Assembly: GCA_035629025.1 (NCBI GenBank)
Contig: DASPIU010000005.1
Coordinates: forward strand, 45,018 to 109,017
DNA: 64,000 nt
DNA from: Stenotrophomonas_A sp035629025
Lineage (GTDB): Bacteria > Pseudomonadota > Gammaproteobacteria > Xanthomonadales > Xanthomonadaceae
Direction: 5' to 3'
The notes beneath the pieces were generated by a model, which saw only the letters and a program-made list of their open reading frames with translations, had not been told where the DNA came from and did not search any database. The position numbers and the translations under genes were made by a program. The number at the start of each line of letters is the position of its first letter. Within the stretch, counting starts at the first letter, position 1. Shown in pieces: positions 42,955 to 51,724 of the stretch.

Positions 42955-43066
42955 CAGGGCGGCTCCGGTGAGTGGCGACAGCCGGTGATGATGCACCCAT
43001 GGCGCCCGGAGCGGACGGCCCCAATCACAAATCGGGCCATGACCAATGGCACACCCTGCCCCACGT

Positions 43067-43155
43067 TGTAGGAGCGGTTTCAACCGCGACCGTGTGCCGG
43101 TGGATCTCGGCTCCGTCCGTCGCGGCTCAAGCCGCTCCTACAGCCGCTCCTACAG
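43067..43155. repeat. GTAG-type REP element with a duplicated 13-base end
   Basis: TGTAGGAGCGGTTTCAACCG left arm, CGGCTCAAGCCGCTCCTACA right arm, then a second GCCGCTCCTACAG in tandem. The CTA at 43150-43152 in the duplicated end is the minus-strand TAG stop of proA, so the repeat defines the proA C terminus. Confidence 0.85.
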
Positions 43156-44406
43156 GGCGGGGGCGCGCGTCTGCCCTTCGCCGCGCACCACGAAGCGCTC
43201 CACCGTCAGCGCCTCCAGGCCCATCGGCCCGTACGCATGCAGACGCGTCGTGGAAATGCCGATCTCCGCCCCCAATCCCAGCTCCCCACCATCCGAAAAC
43301 CGCGACGACGCGTTCACCATCACCACCGCCGCCCGCAACGCCTGGATGAAATGCTCCGCATGCGCCGGATCGGCGGTCGCGATCACCTCCGTATGATCCG
43401 AACCGTACTGGCGGATATGCGCGATCGCCGCGTCCACATCCGCCACCACCCGCACCGCGATCACCAGGTCCAGAAACTCCGCCGCGTAATCCGCCTCCGT
43501 GGCCGCCAACACCTCCGGCACCAGCGCCCGGGTCGCCTCATCCCCCCGGACCTCCACCCCACGCTCGCGCAAGGCCCGCACCGCCCGCGGCAGTAACGCA
43601 GGCGCGATCGCCTCATGCACCAGCAGCGTCTCCAGCGAGTTGCACGCCGACGGCCGCGACACCTTGCCATCCACCAGCAGGCGCAACGCCAACTCGGCAT
43701 CCGCAGCCGCATCCACGAACAAATGGCATACGCCCTTGTAATGCTTGATCACCGGCACCCGCGCATGCTCGGCGACGAAACGGATCAGGCCCTCGCCCCC
43801 CCGCGGAATCGCCAGGTCGACAATGTCGGTGAGCTGCAACAATTCCACCATCGTTTCCCGACGCAAATCCTCCACCAGCGTCAGCGCCGCGGCCGGAATG
43901 CCGTGGGCCTCCAGCGCCACGCGCAACGCCGCGGCGATCGCCGTATTGGAATGGATCGCCTCCGAGCCACCGCGCAGGATCACGCCGTTGCCGGCCTTGA
44001 TGCACAGTGCCGCCGCGTCGGCCGTCACGTTCGGGCGCGCCTCGTAGATCATCGCGATCACGCCCAGCGGCACCCGCACCTTCTGCACGCGGATGCCATT
44101 GGGACGCACGTCGTCGCGCGTGACCTGCCCGACCGGGTCCGGCAACGCCGCCACCTCGCGCAGCGCGGCGGCCACCGCCGTCAGCCGCGTCGGGTCCAGG
44201 GCCAGCCGGTCGAGCATCGCGCTGCCCACGCCCTTGTCGCGCGCGGCGGCCACATCGCGGGCATTGGCTTCAAGAATCGTCGCTTGCGCCACTTCCAGCG
44301 CCGCGGCCATGCCCTGCAACAGCGCCGCTTTTGCCGCGCCATCAAGCTGCGCCAGCGCCTGCGCGGCCCGGCGGCATTCCAGTGCAAGGGTCTTGATGTC
44401 GGACAT
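43150..44406 (-). CDS. proA: Glutamate-5-semialdehyde dehydrogenase (gamma-glutamyl phosphate reductase)
   Basis: 418 residues. Second step of proline synthesis: NADPH reduction of gamma-glutamyl phosphate. Landmarks: VPLGVIAMIYEARPNVTADA, GNGVILRGGSEA, the catalytic Cys in SRPSACNSLETLLVH, and ASSRFSDGGELGLGAEIGIS near the end. Start MSDIKTLALECRRAAQ at 44406, 19 bases after proB. The stop codon is contributed by a REP element. Last gene of the arg-pro cluster. Confidence 0.97.
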   Translation of the reverse strand: MSDIKTLALECRRAAQALAQLDGAAKAALLQGMAAALEVAQATILEANARDVAAARDKGVGSAMLDRLALDPTRLTAVAAALREVAALPDPVGQVTRDDVRPNGIRVQKVRVPLGVIAMIYEARPNVTADAAALCIKAGNGVILRGGSEAIHSNTAIAAALRVALEAHGIPAAALTLVEDLRRETMVELLQLTDIVDLAIPRGGEGLIRFVAEHARVPVIKHYKGVCHLFVDAAADAELALRLLVDGKVSRPSACNSLETLLVHEAIAPALLPRAVRALRERGVEVRGDEATRALVPEVLAATEADYAAEFLDLVIAVRVVADVDAAIAHIRQYGSDHTEVIATADPAHAEHFIQALRAAVVMVNASSRFSDGGELGLGAEIGISTTRLHAYGPMGLEALTVERFVVRGEGQTRAPAL

Positions 44407-44425
44407 GGCAGGCACTCGATAGGGG

Positions 44426-45589
44426 TCAGGCGGGCAGCAACACCAGGTCGTCACGATGGACGATGTTCTCGCCGTAGTTGTAACCCAGCACGCTTTCGAT
44501 GTCGCGCGAATGACGTCCGGCCAGACGGCGGATGTCCTGCGCCGAATACTGGCTGATGCCGCGCGCCACGGCACGTTCGCCGGCCTCGTCGCGCAGACGC
44601 ACTTCGACCATGTCGCCGCGGCGGAACTCGCCGTGCGCGCCCGTCACCCCGCCGGGCAGCAGCGAGGCGCCCTTGTCGGTCAGGGCGCGCGCCGCGCCGG
44701 CATCGACCAGGATGGCCCCGGCCTCGACCGGCGCATGGCGCAACCAGTGCTTGCGCGCGGCCACGCGGGTGCGCGCCGCATGCACGCGTGTGCCGCGCAG
44801 GCGATCGTGGCCAAGCGCGCGCAGCACCTCGCTGCTGCGGCCGTTGAACAGGTAGGTTTCAATGCCCGCCGCGCCGGCCTTGGCTGCCGCTTCCAGCTTG
44901 GTGCGCATGCCGCCGGTGCCGACGCCCGCCGCGCCGCTGCCGCCGGCCATCGCCATGACCTGCGGGCCGAGCGCTTCCACGGTGTCGATCGGCTGTGCGT
45001 CCGGGTTCTGGCGCGGATCGGCGCTGTACAGGCCATCGATGTCGGTGGCGATAAACAGTGCATCGGCATCGACCAGTGCGGCGACGATCGCGGCCAGATT
45101 GTCGTTGTCGCCGAGCTTGAGCTCATCCACCGACACGGTGTCGTTCTCGTTCACCACTGGCAGCGCACCCAGGCGCAGCAGTTCGTCCAGCGTGGCGCGG
45201 GCGTTGAGGTAGCGGCGGCGGTTGCGCAGGTCATCATGGGTGAGCAACACCTGCGCGACGGGCCGCTCGAAGAAGCGTTGCCACAAGGCCATCAACTGCG
45301 CCTGGCCGAGCGCGGCCAGGGCCTGGCGCGCGGCCATTGCCGCGCCCTGCTCCGGCGCGCGCGGCACGATCGCGCGGCCGGCGGCCACGGCGCCGGAGGA
45401 CACGATCACCACCTCGCGCCCGGCGCCAACATGGGTGGAGACAAACTGCGCCAGGCCCAGCGCATAACGTGGTGACAGGCCGCCGCCATCGGCGGCCAGC
45501 AGGCTGCTGCCGACCTTGAGCACCGCGCGCCGCCACGGCGGCAGCACTTGTTCGGCGAAAGCGCTGGACTGCGGGGCGGCGTTGGTCAT
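44426..45589 (-). CDS. proB: Glutamate 5-kinase
   Basis: 387 residues. First step of proline synthesis, feedback inhibited by proline. Amino-acid kinase domain with VLKVGSSLLAADGG, VSSGAVAAGRAI and NENDTVSVDELKLGDND; then GGMRTKLEAAAKA and a C-terminal PUA domain (ILVDAGAARALTDKGASLLP, FRRGDMVEVR). The cluster continues into proA. Confidence 0.97.
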   Translation of the reverse strand: MTNAAPQSSAFAEQVLPPWRRAVLKVGSSLLAADGGGLSPRYALGLAQFVSTHVGAGREVVIVSSGAVAAGRAIVPRAPEQGAAMAARQALAALGQAQLMALWQRFFERPVAQVLLTHDDLRNRRRYLNARATLDELLRLGALPVVNENDTVSVDELKLGDNDNLAAIVAALVDADALFIATDIDGLYSADPRQNPDAQPIDTVEALGPQVMAMAGGSGAAGVGTGGMRTKLEAAAKAGAAGIETYLFNGRSSEVLRALGHDRLRGTRVHAARTRVAARKHWLRHAPVEAGAILVDAGAARALTDKGASLLPGGVTGAHGEFRRGDMVEVRLRDEAGERAVARGISQYSAQDIRRLAGRHSRDIESVLGYNYGENIVHRDDLVLLPA

Positions 45590-45623
45590 GGCATCGTCCG
45601 TGCGGGGTGCGAGCCGTTGCGGC

Positions 45624-45911
45624 TCAGTAGGTATTCCATTCGTACACGGTCAGCTCCGAGGCATCCTGCAGCGCGAGCGGATCGCGCGCCACCAGCGCCC
45701 GGGCCTCGGCGAGGCTGGCGACGCCCTGCAGCACGTAGGCGCCACCGCTGGCATCGGCAAAGCCGCCGGTCATCAGCAACTTGCCGTCGGCGCGCAGTTG
45801 CGCGAGGAACTCGCGGTGCGGCTGGATCACCGCGGCGCTGTAGCCGGGCTTGCGCATCGCCAGGACCAGGTAATGCCTGGGGCTGGCTTGCTGATCGGTG
45901 GCCGAGCTCAT
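45624..45911 (-). CDS. YciI-like domain protein
   Basis: 95 residues. YciI fold: HYLVLAMRKPGYSAAVIQPH, AQLRADGKLLMTGGFADASG (the G-x-L-L-x-x-G turn), ARALVARDPLALQDASELTV. It overlaps the argH stop in an ATGA and precedes proB by 34 bases, so it is co-transcribed with arginine and proline genes. Function unknown. Confidence 0.9.
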   Translation of the reverse strand: MSSATDQQASPRHYLVLAMRKPGYSAAVIQPHREFLAQLRADGKLLMTGGFADASGGAYVLQGVASLAEARALVARDPLALQDASELTVYEWNTY

Positions 45912-47215
45912 CGCACCACCTCGGCCAGCGCCTGCCAGCGTGCCTGCAACAGCTCAAGGCGCAGGTCCGCCGCCGCGCCTGGCGAGACCCGCGCGGCCAG
46001 GCTGCCTTCCGGCGTGCGCCCCTGCCCCGCCGTGTCGGCAGCCGCCGCGGCGGCCTTGTAGGCCTCGCGGAACGGCACGCCGGCGAGCGCGGCTTCCACC
46101 GCGACATCGGTGGCATACATGCCCGAGTCGATCGCCGCGCGCATCTGCTCCGGTCGCCACTCCAGGTTGGCAAGCAAGGCCGGCAGCAGTTCCAGCGCGG
46201 CCAGACCGCGGCTGAAGCCGTGGAAGATCGCGCCCTTGGACGCCTGCAGGTCGCGGTGGTAGCCGGACGGAAGCGACAGCAGCTGTTCGATCTCGGTGCG
46301 CGCGGCGGCCACGCTGGCGTGGGTGGCGCGCATCAGTTCGATCACGTCCGGGTTGCGCTTGTTGGGCATGATCGAGCTGCCGGTGGTGTACTGCGCCGGC
46401 AAGGCGACAAAGCCGTACTCGGCGCTGGTGAACAGCGACAGGTCCCAGGCGATGCGGCGCAGGTCCAGGGTCGCGCTGCCCAGCGCTTCCAGCGCGGCCA
46501 GTTCAAATTTGCCGCGCGACAGCTGCGCGTAGATCGGCGACACCTGCAGCCGCGCAAAGCCCAATGCGGCGGTGGTGTGGTCACGGTCCAGCGGCAGGTT
46601 GACGCCGTAGCCGGCGGCGGTGCCGAGCGGGTTGGCATCGATGAGCTTGAGCGTGTCGGCGGCGCGGATCCCATCGTCGATGAAGGCTTCGGCCCAGCCG
46701 GCCCACCACATGCCCGCCGAGGACACCACGGCGCGCTGGATATGGGTGTAGCCGGGCAGCGGCAGCTCGCGCTCGGCCGCGGCGCGGTCCAGCGCGACCC
46801 TGGCCGCCTCGCGGCTGAGCGTGGCCACGCGTGCCAGCTTCTCCTTCAGCCACAGGCGCGTGGCGACCAGTACCTGGTCGTTGCGGCTGCGGCCGGTGTG
46901 GATCTTGCGCCCGGCATCGCCAAGGCGCTCGGTCAGGCGCGCCTCGATGGCCGAGTGCCCGTCCTCGTATTGCTCGTCGAGCACGAACTGCCCGGCGCGC
47001 CAGTCGGCGGCCAGCTGCGCCAGTTCGCGCGACAGGCCGGCCAGTTCCTCGGCCGAGAGAATGCCGATGTGCTGCAAGCCCTCGGCGTGCGCCTGGCTGG
47101 CCTGAATGTCGTGCAGGAAGAACTCGCGATCGAGGATCACGTCGTCGCCGGCCAGGAAGCGCTGAATCTGCGCATCAACGGCCACACCGGGTTTCTGCCA
47201 CAGGAGGTTGGTCAT
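45908..47215 (-). CDS. argH: Argininosuccinate lyase
   Basis: 435 residues. Last step of arginine synthesis. Family motif GSSIMPNKRNPDVIEL is intact, with TGRSRNDQVLVATRLWLKEK and LPGYTHIQRAVVSSAGMWW. ATG 47215 is the start (CAGGAGG on the complementary side is not used; homology begins at MTNLLWQK). The open frame upstream is a shadow of argC. Confidence 0.96.
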   Translation of the reverse strand: MTNLLWQKPGVAVDAQIQRFLAGDDVILDREFFLHDIQASQAHAEGLQHIGILSAEELAGLSRELAQLAADWRAGQFVLDEQYEDGHSAIEARLTERLGDAGRKIHTGRSRNDQVLVATRLWLKEKLARVATLSREAARVALDRAAAERELPLPGYTHIQRAVVSSAGMWWAGWAEAFIDDGIRAADTLKLIDANPLGTAAGYGVNLPLDRDHTTAALGFARLQVSPIYAQLSRGKFELAALEALGSATLDLRRIAWDLSLFTSAEYGFVALPAQYTTGSSIMPNKRNPDVIELMRATHASVAAARTEIEQLLSLPSGYHRDLQASKGAIFHGFSRGLAALELLPALLANLEWRPEQMRAAIDSGMYATDVAVEAALAGVPFREAYKAAAAAADTAGQGRTPEGSLAARVSPGAAADLRLELLQARWQALAEVVR

Positions 47216-47229
47216 CGGGGGATTCCAGG

Positions 47230-48180
47230 TCAGAGCGGGATCGCGGACAGCTCGTCCAGGCCCAGCGCGAGGTTGAGGTTCTGCATCGCCTGCGTTGCCG
47301 CGCCCTTGAGCAGGTTGTCCAGGGTGGCGACCACGACCACGCGCTTGCCGCCCGGCGCGGTGGTGAAGCCGCCGATCTGCACGCCATGGCGGCCGGCAAT
47401 GCGGCTGACCCAGGGCGCCTCGTCCACGATCTCGATCAGCGGCTCGCCGGCATAGCGCTCGCGGTAGCGCTGCATGATCGCCTCGCGCGCCAGCGGCTGC
47501 TGCAGCCACAGGTTCACGGTCATGGTGATGCCACGAAAATGCGGCGCCACATGCGGCATGAACTCCACCGGCACCCCGAGCTGCGTGCTGACCTCGCGCT
47601 CGTGCATGTGGTCGGTGAGCGCGTACGGCATCAGGTTGTCGCGCAGCAGCTCGACATTGTTCTTGTCCGACGGCGTGGTGCCGGCACCGGAATAGCCGGA
47701 CACGCCAAAACATTGCGGCGGCCCGGCCAGCTCGCCCAGCAGCGGGGTGATCGCCAGCTGCATCGCGGTGGCATAGCAGCCCGGATTGCTGATCCGCTTC
47801 TGCCCGGCATAGCGCGCGCGGGTCAACTCTGGCAGGCCGTAGTACCAGGATGGGTCGAAACGGTAGTCGGCGGAAAGATCGACGATGATCGTCTGCGGCG
47901 CGACAGCGTCCAGTGCTTCCACATAAGGCTGGGCCTTGCCGTTGGGCAGCGCCAGGATCACCGCGTCGGCCCCCTTCGTGGCAACGGCGCCTGGGTCCAG
48001 GTTCTCGTAGCGCAGCGGCCCGCTGTAGGCATCGCTGTGCCCGGCCACGCGCTGGCCGTCGAGCTCGCGCGAGGACACGAACGCCAACGCCAGATGCGGG
48101 TGGGCGGCGATCAGGCGGATCAACTCGGCCCCGGTGTGGCCGCGCGCGCCGACGATGCCGATGGTGTAGGTCTTGCTCAT
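47230..48180 (-). CDS. argC: N-acetyl-gamma-glutamyl-phosphate reductase
   Basis: 316 residues. Third step of arginine synthesis. NADP-binding start TIGIVGARGHTGAELIRLIA, catalytic Cys in ISNPGCYATAMQLAI, His in PHFRGITMTVN. The ATG overlaps the GNAT gene stop (ATGA). Confidence 0.97.
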   Translation of the reverse strand: MSKTYTIGIVGARGHTGAELIRLIAAHPHLALAFVSSRELDGQRVAGHSDAYSGPLRYENLDPGAVATKGADAVILALPNGKAQPYVEALDAVAPQTIIVDLSADYRFDPSWYYGLPELTRARYAGQKRISNPGCYATAMQLAITPLLGELAGPPQCFGVSGYSGAGTTPSDKNNVELLRDNLMPYALTDHMHEREVSTQLGVPVEFMPHVAPHFRGITMTVNLWLQQPLAREAIMQRYRERYAGEPLIEIVDEAPWVSRIAGRHGVQIGGFTTAPGGKRVVVVATLDNLLKGAATQAMQNLNLALGLDELSAIPL

Positions 48181-48788
48181 GCGTGGGCTTCCAGGCGGAA
48201 CTGCAGGTGGCGGCGCACGGCCGGCCACTCCGAATCGAGGATGGAGAAGATGACGGTGTCGCGCACGCTGCCATCGGCATGGCGCTTGTGCCCGCGCAGC
48301 ACGCCATCCTGCCGCACGCCGAGGCGGGCAATGGCGGCACGCGAGGCGTGATTGAACCAGCTGGTCTCGAACACGACGCTGAGGCAGCCCAGGCGCTCGA
48401 ACGCATGTTCGAGCAGCATCAGCTTGGCCTCGGTGTTGACGCCGGTGCGCTGCGCGCCCGGTGCATACCAGGTGTAGCCGATCGACAGGCGCGGCACTTC
48501 CGGGGCCAGGTCGTAGAAGCGCGTCGTGCCTACGACCTGCCCGCCCGCATCACGCACCGCGAACGGCAGCGCGCTGCCCTCGGCCTGCATGCGCAGCGCG
48601 GCCTGAACATAGTCACCGGCCTGCGCCGGCGCCGGCACATTGGTGTACCACAGCCGCGACAGTTCGCCTGCGCCCAGCGCGCCGCGCAGCTCGTCGGCAT
48701 GCTCGGCCCGCAGCGGCTCCAGCGTGGCATGGCGCCCGCCCAGCGTGGGGACGCGGCGCCAGTCGGCGGGCAAGGTATCCGGGGCCAT
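48177..48788 (-). CDS. GNAT acetyltransferase, RimJ/RimL type
   Basis: 203 residues. Single GNAT fold: GRHATLEPLRAEHADELRGA, FAVRDAGGQVVGTTRFYDLA, RLSIGYTWYAPGAQRTGVNT (substituted acetyl-CoA loop), then ASRAAIARLGVRQDGVLRGH. It resembles Xanthomonas proteins that acylate N-termini or small amines; the substrate is unknown. It sits tightly between argAB and argC, three bases from the former's stop and overlapping the latter. Confidence 0.9.
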   Translation of the reverse strand: MAPDTLPADWRRVPTLGGRHATLEPLRAEHADELRGALGAGELSRLWYTNVPAPAQAGDYVQAALRMQAEGSALPFAVRDAGGQVVGTTRFYDLAPEVPRLSIGYTWYAPGAQRTGVNTEAKLMLLEHAFERLGCLSVVFETSWFNHASRAAIARLGVRQDGVLRGHKRHADGSVRDTVIFSILDSEWPAVRRHLQFRLEAHA

Positions 48789-48791
48789 GGC

Positions 48792-50117
48792 TCAGTCCCG
48801 CAGGGTCGGCGTGCGCGTGGCGCAGTGGGCAACGCAGCGCTGGACCTGCTCGAAGCTCTCCAGGCCGTACCAGAACACTTTCCACTTCTCCTGCTTGATG
48901 CAGCCGTCGGACTCGGCGTAGTAGAAGATGTTGACCGGGTTGCCATGGCGCGAGCGCCAGAACAGCTGCGGCGTTTCCTCGCGCATGACGTTCCATACCG
49001 CGCGGCCCAGGCCCTCGCCCTGCGCGTCATCGAGCACGGCGAACTTGTCCAGGTACACGCCGTCGGCCTCGTCGGTGAGGATGACCGCGGCGCGGTAGTT
49101 CTCGCTGACATAGGCGCGCAGCAGGCGGGTCTTGTCGAAGTAGTCCGGCACCAGGGTGCGGCCGAAGCTGGATTCGATCAGCTGCTTGAGCCGCGGCAGG
49201 TCCAGCGCATCCCAACTCGTGGCGCGCAGCACGCGCTCGCCACGGCGCACCAGCGTGCCCGAACCCTTGTGTGTGAACAGCTCCTTGGCCAGGGCGGCGG
49301 GCCGGGTGATGGACACCGACGACTCCAGCGGCAGCTTGTCCAGCAGGTCCTTGATCTGTTCGATCTTGACCTTCATGCCGCCGTGGATCCACGGCTGCTG
49401 GATCAGGTGGTCGTACTCGGTGGACAGGTTGATCGAATCGATGACCTTGCCATCGGCGTCGAGCAGGCCGCCGGTGCCGGTAAGGAAGATGATCTTGTAC
49501 GGCTGCAGCTCGCGGACCAGCTCGTTGGCGGCGAAGTCGGCGTTGACGTTGAGGATCTGCCCGCTCGGGGTTTCGCCCAGGCTGGTGATGACCGGAATCG
49601 AACCGGCTTGCAGGCTGGCCTCGATCGGCGCCAGGTTCACCCGCTTCACTTCACCGACCAGGCCATAGATGTCGCGGTCCAGATACTCGGCCTCGAACAC
49701 GCCACCGGTGATCGAAGTGGCACGCGCGCCGTTCTGTTGCAGCGCCTCGACCAGCTTGAGGTTGGACTGCTGGAACACGCGGCGCACGATCGCCAGCGCT
49801 TCGGGCGAGGTCACGCGCAGCCCGCCCACGGTCTGCTTCTCGATACCGGAAGCGGACAATTCGCTGTCCAGCTGCGGGCCGGCGCCATGCAGCACGATCG
49901 GGGTCAGGCCGACTTCCTGCAGGAACGACAGCGAGGAAGTCAGCGCTTCCAGGTCATCGCGCAGCACCGCGCCACCGACCTTGACCACGGCGAAACGCTT
50001 GGCGTCCAGCTGCGAAAAACGCTTCAGGTACTGGCTGATTTCCTTCGCGCTGGCCATGCTCGAAAGCAGGCGCACGATGGTCTGGCGGGTTTGTTTGTGC
50101 GGGGCGGCAGGCGACAT
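48792..50117 (-). CDS. argAB: Bifunctional N-acetylglutamate synthase/kinase
   Basis: 441 residues. Amino-acid kinase domain (residues about 30-280: FAVVKVGGAVLRDDLEAL, LHGAGPQLDSELSASGIEKQ, LNVNADFAANELVREL) fused to a C-terminal acetyltransferase domain of the vertebrate NAGS type (FTHKGSGTLVRRGERVLRAT, DEADGVYLDKFAVLDDAQGE with GLGRAVW as the acetyl-CoA loop, FYYAESDGCIKQEKWKVFW). This is the NAGS-K enzyme described from Xanthomonas campestris and related to mammalian NAGS. ATG 50117 is chosen; a TTG three codons earlier is possible. No separate argA or argB is seen in the window. Confidence 0.95.
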   Translation of the reverse strand: MSPAAPHKQTRQTIVRLLSSMASAKEISQYLKRFSQLDAKRFAVVKVGGAVLRDDLEALTSSLSFLQEVGLTPIVLHGAGPQLDSELSASGIEKQTVGGLRVTSPEALAIVRRVFQQSNLKLVEALQQNGARATSITGGVFEAEYLDRDIYGLVGEVKRVNLAPIEASLQAGSIPVITSLGETPSGQILNVNADFAANELVRELQPYKIIFLTGTGGLLDADGKVIDSINLSTEYDHLIQQPWIHGGMKVKIEQIKDLLDKLPLESSVSITRPAALAKELFTHKGSGTLVRRGERVLRATSWDALDLPRLKQLIESSFGRTLVPDYFDKTRLLRAYVSENYRAAVILTDEADGVYLDKFAVLDDAQGEGLGRAVWNVMREETPQLFWRSRHGNPVNIFYYAESDGCIKQEKWKVFWYGLESFEQVQRCVAHCATRTPTLRD

Positions 50118-50153
50118 TGCGTTCAACGGTCCGGAGAGAGGGAGGCGCGCGGC

Positions 50154-51254
50154 TCAGCGCGCGCCATTGATGATGCGGTCGACGGAAATCGCGTAACGCT
50201 GCAGCTGCTCCAGCGTCACCCATTCGTCGGCGGTATGTGCCTGGGCGATGTCGCCCGGGCCGTAGACCAGCGCGGTGTAGCCGCCGGCCGAAAACAGCGA
50301 GGCCTCGGTCCAGAAGTCCACGGCGTTGCCGATCGGCAGGTCGAGGGCATCGGCCACGTCGCGCGCGGCCAGCCGGCGTTCCTCGGCCCGTGCAATGTCA
50401 CCCGAGGGCAGGCTCGGGCCGCGGAACGTTTCCTCGAAGTGCGCCGCATCCGGCTCGGCGAAGCCGGCAAACGTCGCCAGCAGCGCGTCGACATCCATCG
50501 ACGGCAGCGGGCGGAAACCAAAGCGCAATTCGGCCGCGGGCGCGATCATGTTGGCCTTGATCCCGCCTTCGATGCGGCCGATGTTGAAGCGCAGGCCGGT
50601 CAGCCCGCCGAAGCGCGCGTGTGCGAGCGAATCTACGTGGGTCAGCGCGCGCTCGCCCCAGCGCACCGCCTGGTGCAGCGCACTGGCCGAGGGATCCTGC
50701 TTGCCGGACGCATGTCCCGCACGCCCGGCAAACTTCATCAGCACCGAGCTGATGCCGCGATGCGCCAGCACGGCCTCGCCCATCGTCGGCTCGGCGACCA
50801 GCACCGCCCCGTAGGCAGCGCCACGCGCCAGGAAGGCCGCAATGCAGCGCGGATCGTTGGCTTCCTCGTCGCTGGAGAACAGGAAGGCGGCATCGCCGTC
50901 ACCGGCATTGGCCGCGGCCAGCAACGCCGCGGCCGCGCCCTTGATGTCGCACACGCCCAGGCCGACCACGCGATCGTCCAGCCGCCGCATCACGTGCGGG
51001 TCGGCGCTCCAGTGCGGTGAATCCGGCACGGTGTCCAGATGCACGTTGAACAGGTACTTCGGCGTGCCGCGCACGGCGTACAGGCTCACCGCGCCGGCGC
51101 CATGATCGACCACTTCGACCTGGAACCCCGGCAGGTTCGCCCGCAGGTAGTCGAAGATGCCGCCCTCGGCGGCGATGGCACGCGGTGGATTGCGGGTGTC
51201 AAAGGACACCAGCTTTTCCAGGTGCTCGAGGGTGGATTGGAGGAGATCGCTCAT
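50154..51254 (-). CDS. argE: N-acetylcitrulline/N-acetylornithine deacetylase (ArgE-type, M20 family)
   Basis: 366 residues. Zinc aminoacylase: FNVHLDTVPDSP (first His-Asp), GVCDIKGAAAALLAAA (bridging Asp), FSSDEEANDPR (Glu-Glu), and the dimerisation domain with AGRAGHASGKQDPSASALHQ. The Xanthomonas campestris ortholog deacetylates N-acetyl-L-citrulline, the product of the AOTCase encoded upstream; the same is expected here. ATG 51254. Confidence 0.92.
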   Translation of the reverse strand: MSDLLQSTLEHLEKLVSFDTRNPPRAIAAEGGIFDYLRANLPGFQVEVVDHGAGAVSLYAVRGTPKYLFNVHLDTVPDSPHWSADPHVMRRLDDRVVGLGVCDIKGAAAALLAAANAGDGDAAFLFSSDEEANDPRCIAAFLARGAAYGAVLVAEPTMGEAVLAHRGISSVLMKFAGRAGHASGKQDPSASALHQAVRWGERALTHVDSLAHARFGGLTGLRFNIGRIEGGIKANMIAPAAELRFGFRPLPSMDVDALLATFAGFAEPDAAHFEETFRGPSLPSGDIARAEERRLAARDVADALDLPIGNAVDFWTEASLFSAGGYTALVYGPGDIAQAHTADEWVTLEQLQRYAISVDRIINGAR

Positions 51255-51274
51255 CTGGGCAGCAGGAATCCAGG

Positions 51275-51715
51275 TCAGTTCGCCGCGGCTTGGCGGTAGA
51301 TGTCGGGGCGCGCGATTTCCATCAGCGTCTGCGGCCTGGCCGGCGCACCGAAGCCGTACTGCGCGTACAGCCCGTGCGCGTCGGAAGTGGCCAGCATGAA
51401 GCGGCGCAGGCCCTGCAGCTGCGGATGCCCGAACACTGCGTCCATCAGCTGCTTGGCATAGCCCCGGCCACGATGCGCCGGCAGCACGAACACGTCGGCC
51501 AGGTAGGCGAAGGTGGCGAAATCGGAGACCACCCGCGCGAACGCCACCTGCCCCGCTCCGTCGACGTAGCCGCCGAAGCACAGCGAGCCAGCGATCGCCC
51601 GCTCCACCGTCTCCCGCGGAATGCCGGGACTCCAGTAGGCCTCGGTCGACAGGAAATGATGGACCAGGGGAACATCAAGTTCCCCCTTGTCGGTGCTGAT
51701 GCGCAGCTCGCCCAT
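51275..51715 (-). CDS. GNAT acetyltransferase
   Basis: 146 residues. GNAT fold with an intact acetyl-CoA loop: DVFVLPAHRGRGYAKQLMDA, and ATSDAHGLYAQYGFGAP at the end. Starts 10 bases after argG and ends 21 bases before argE. Its substrate is unknown; a link to acetylated arginine intermediates is only suggested by position. Confidence 0.92.
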   Translation of the reverse strand: MGELRISTDKGELDVPLVHHFLSTEAYWSPGIPRETVERAIAGSLCFGGYVDGAGQVAFARVVSDFATFAYLADVFVLPAHRGRGYAKQLMDAVFGHPQLQGLRRFMLATSDAHGLYAQYGFGAPARPQTLMEIARPDIYRQAAAN

Positions 51716-51724
51716 GCCGGCCCC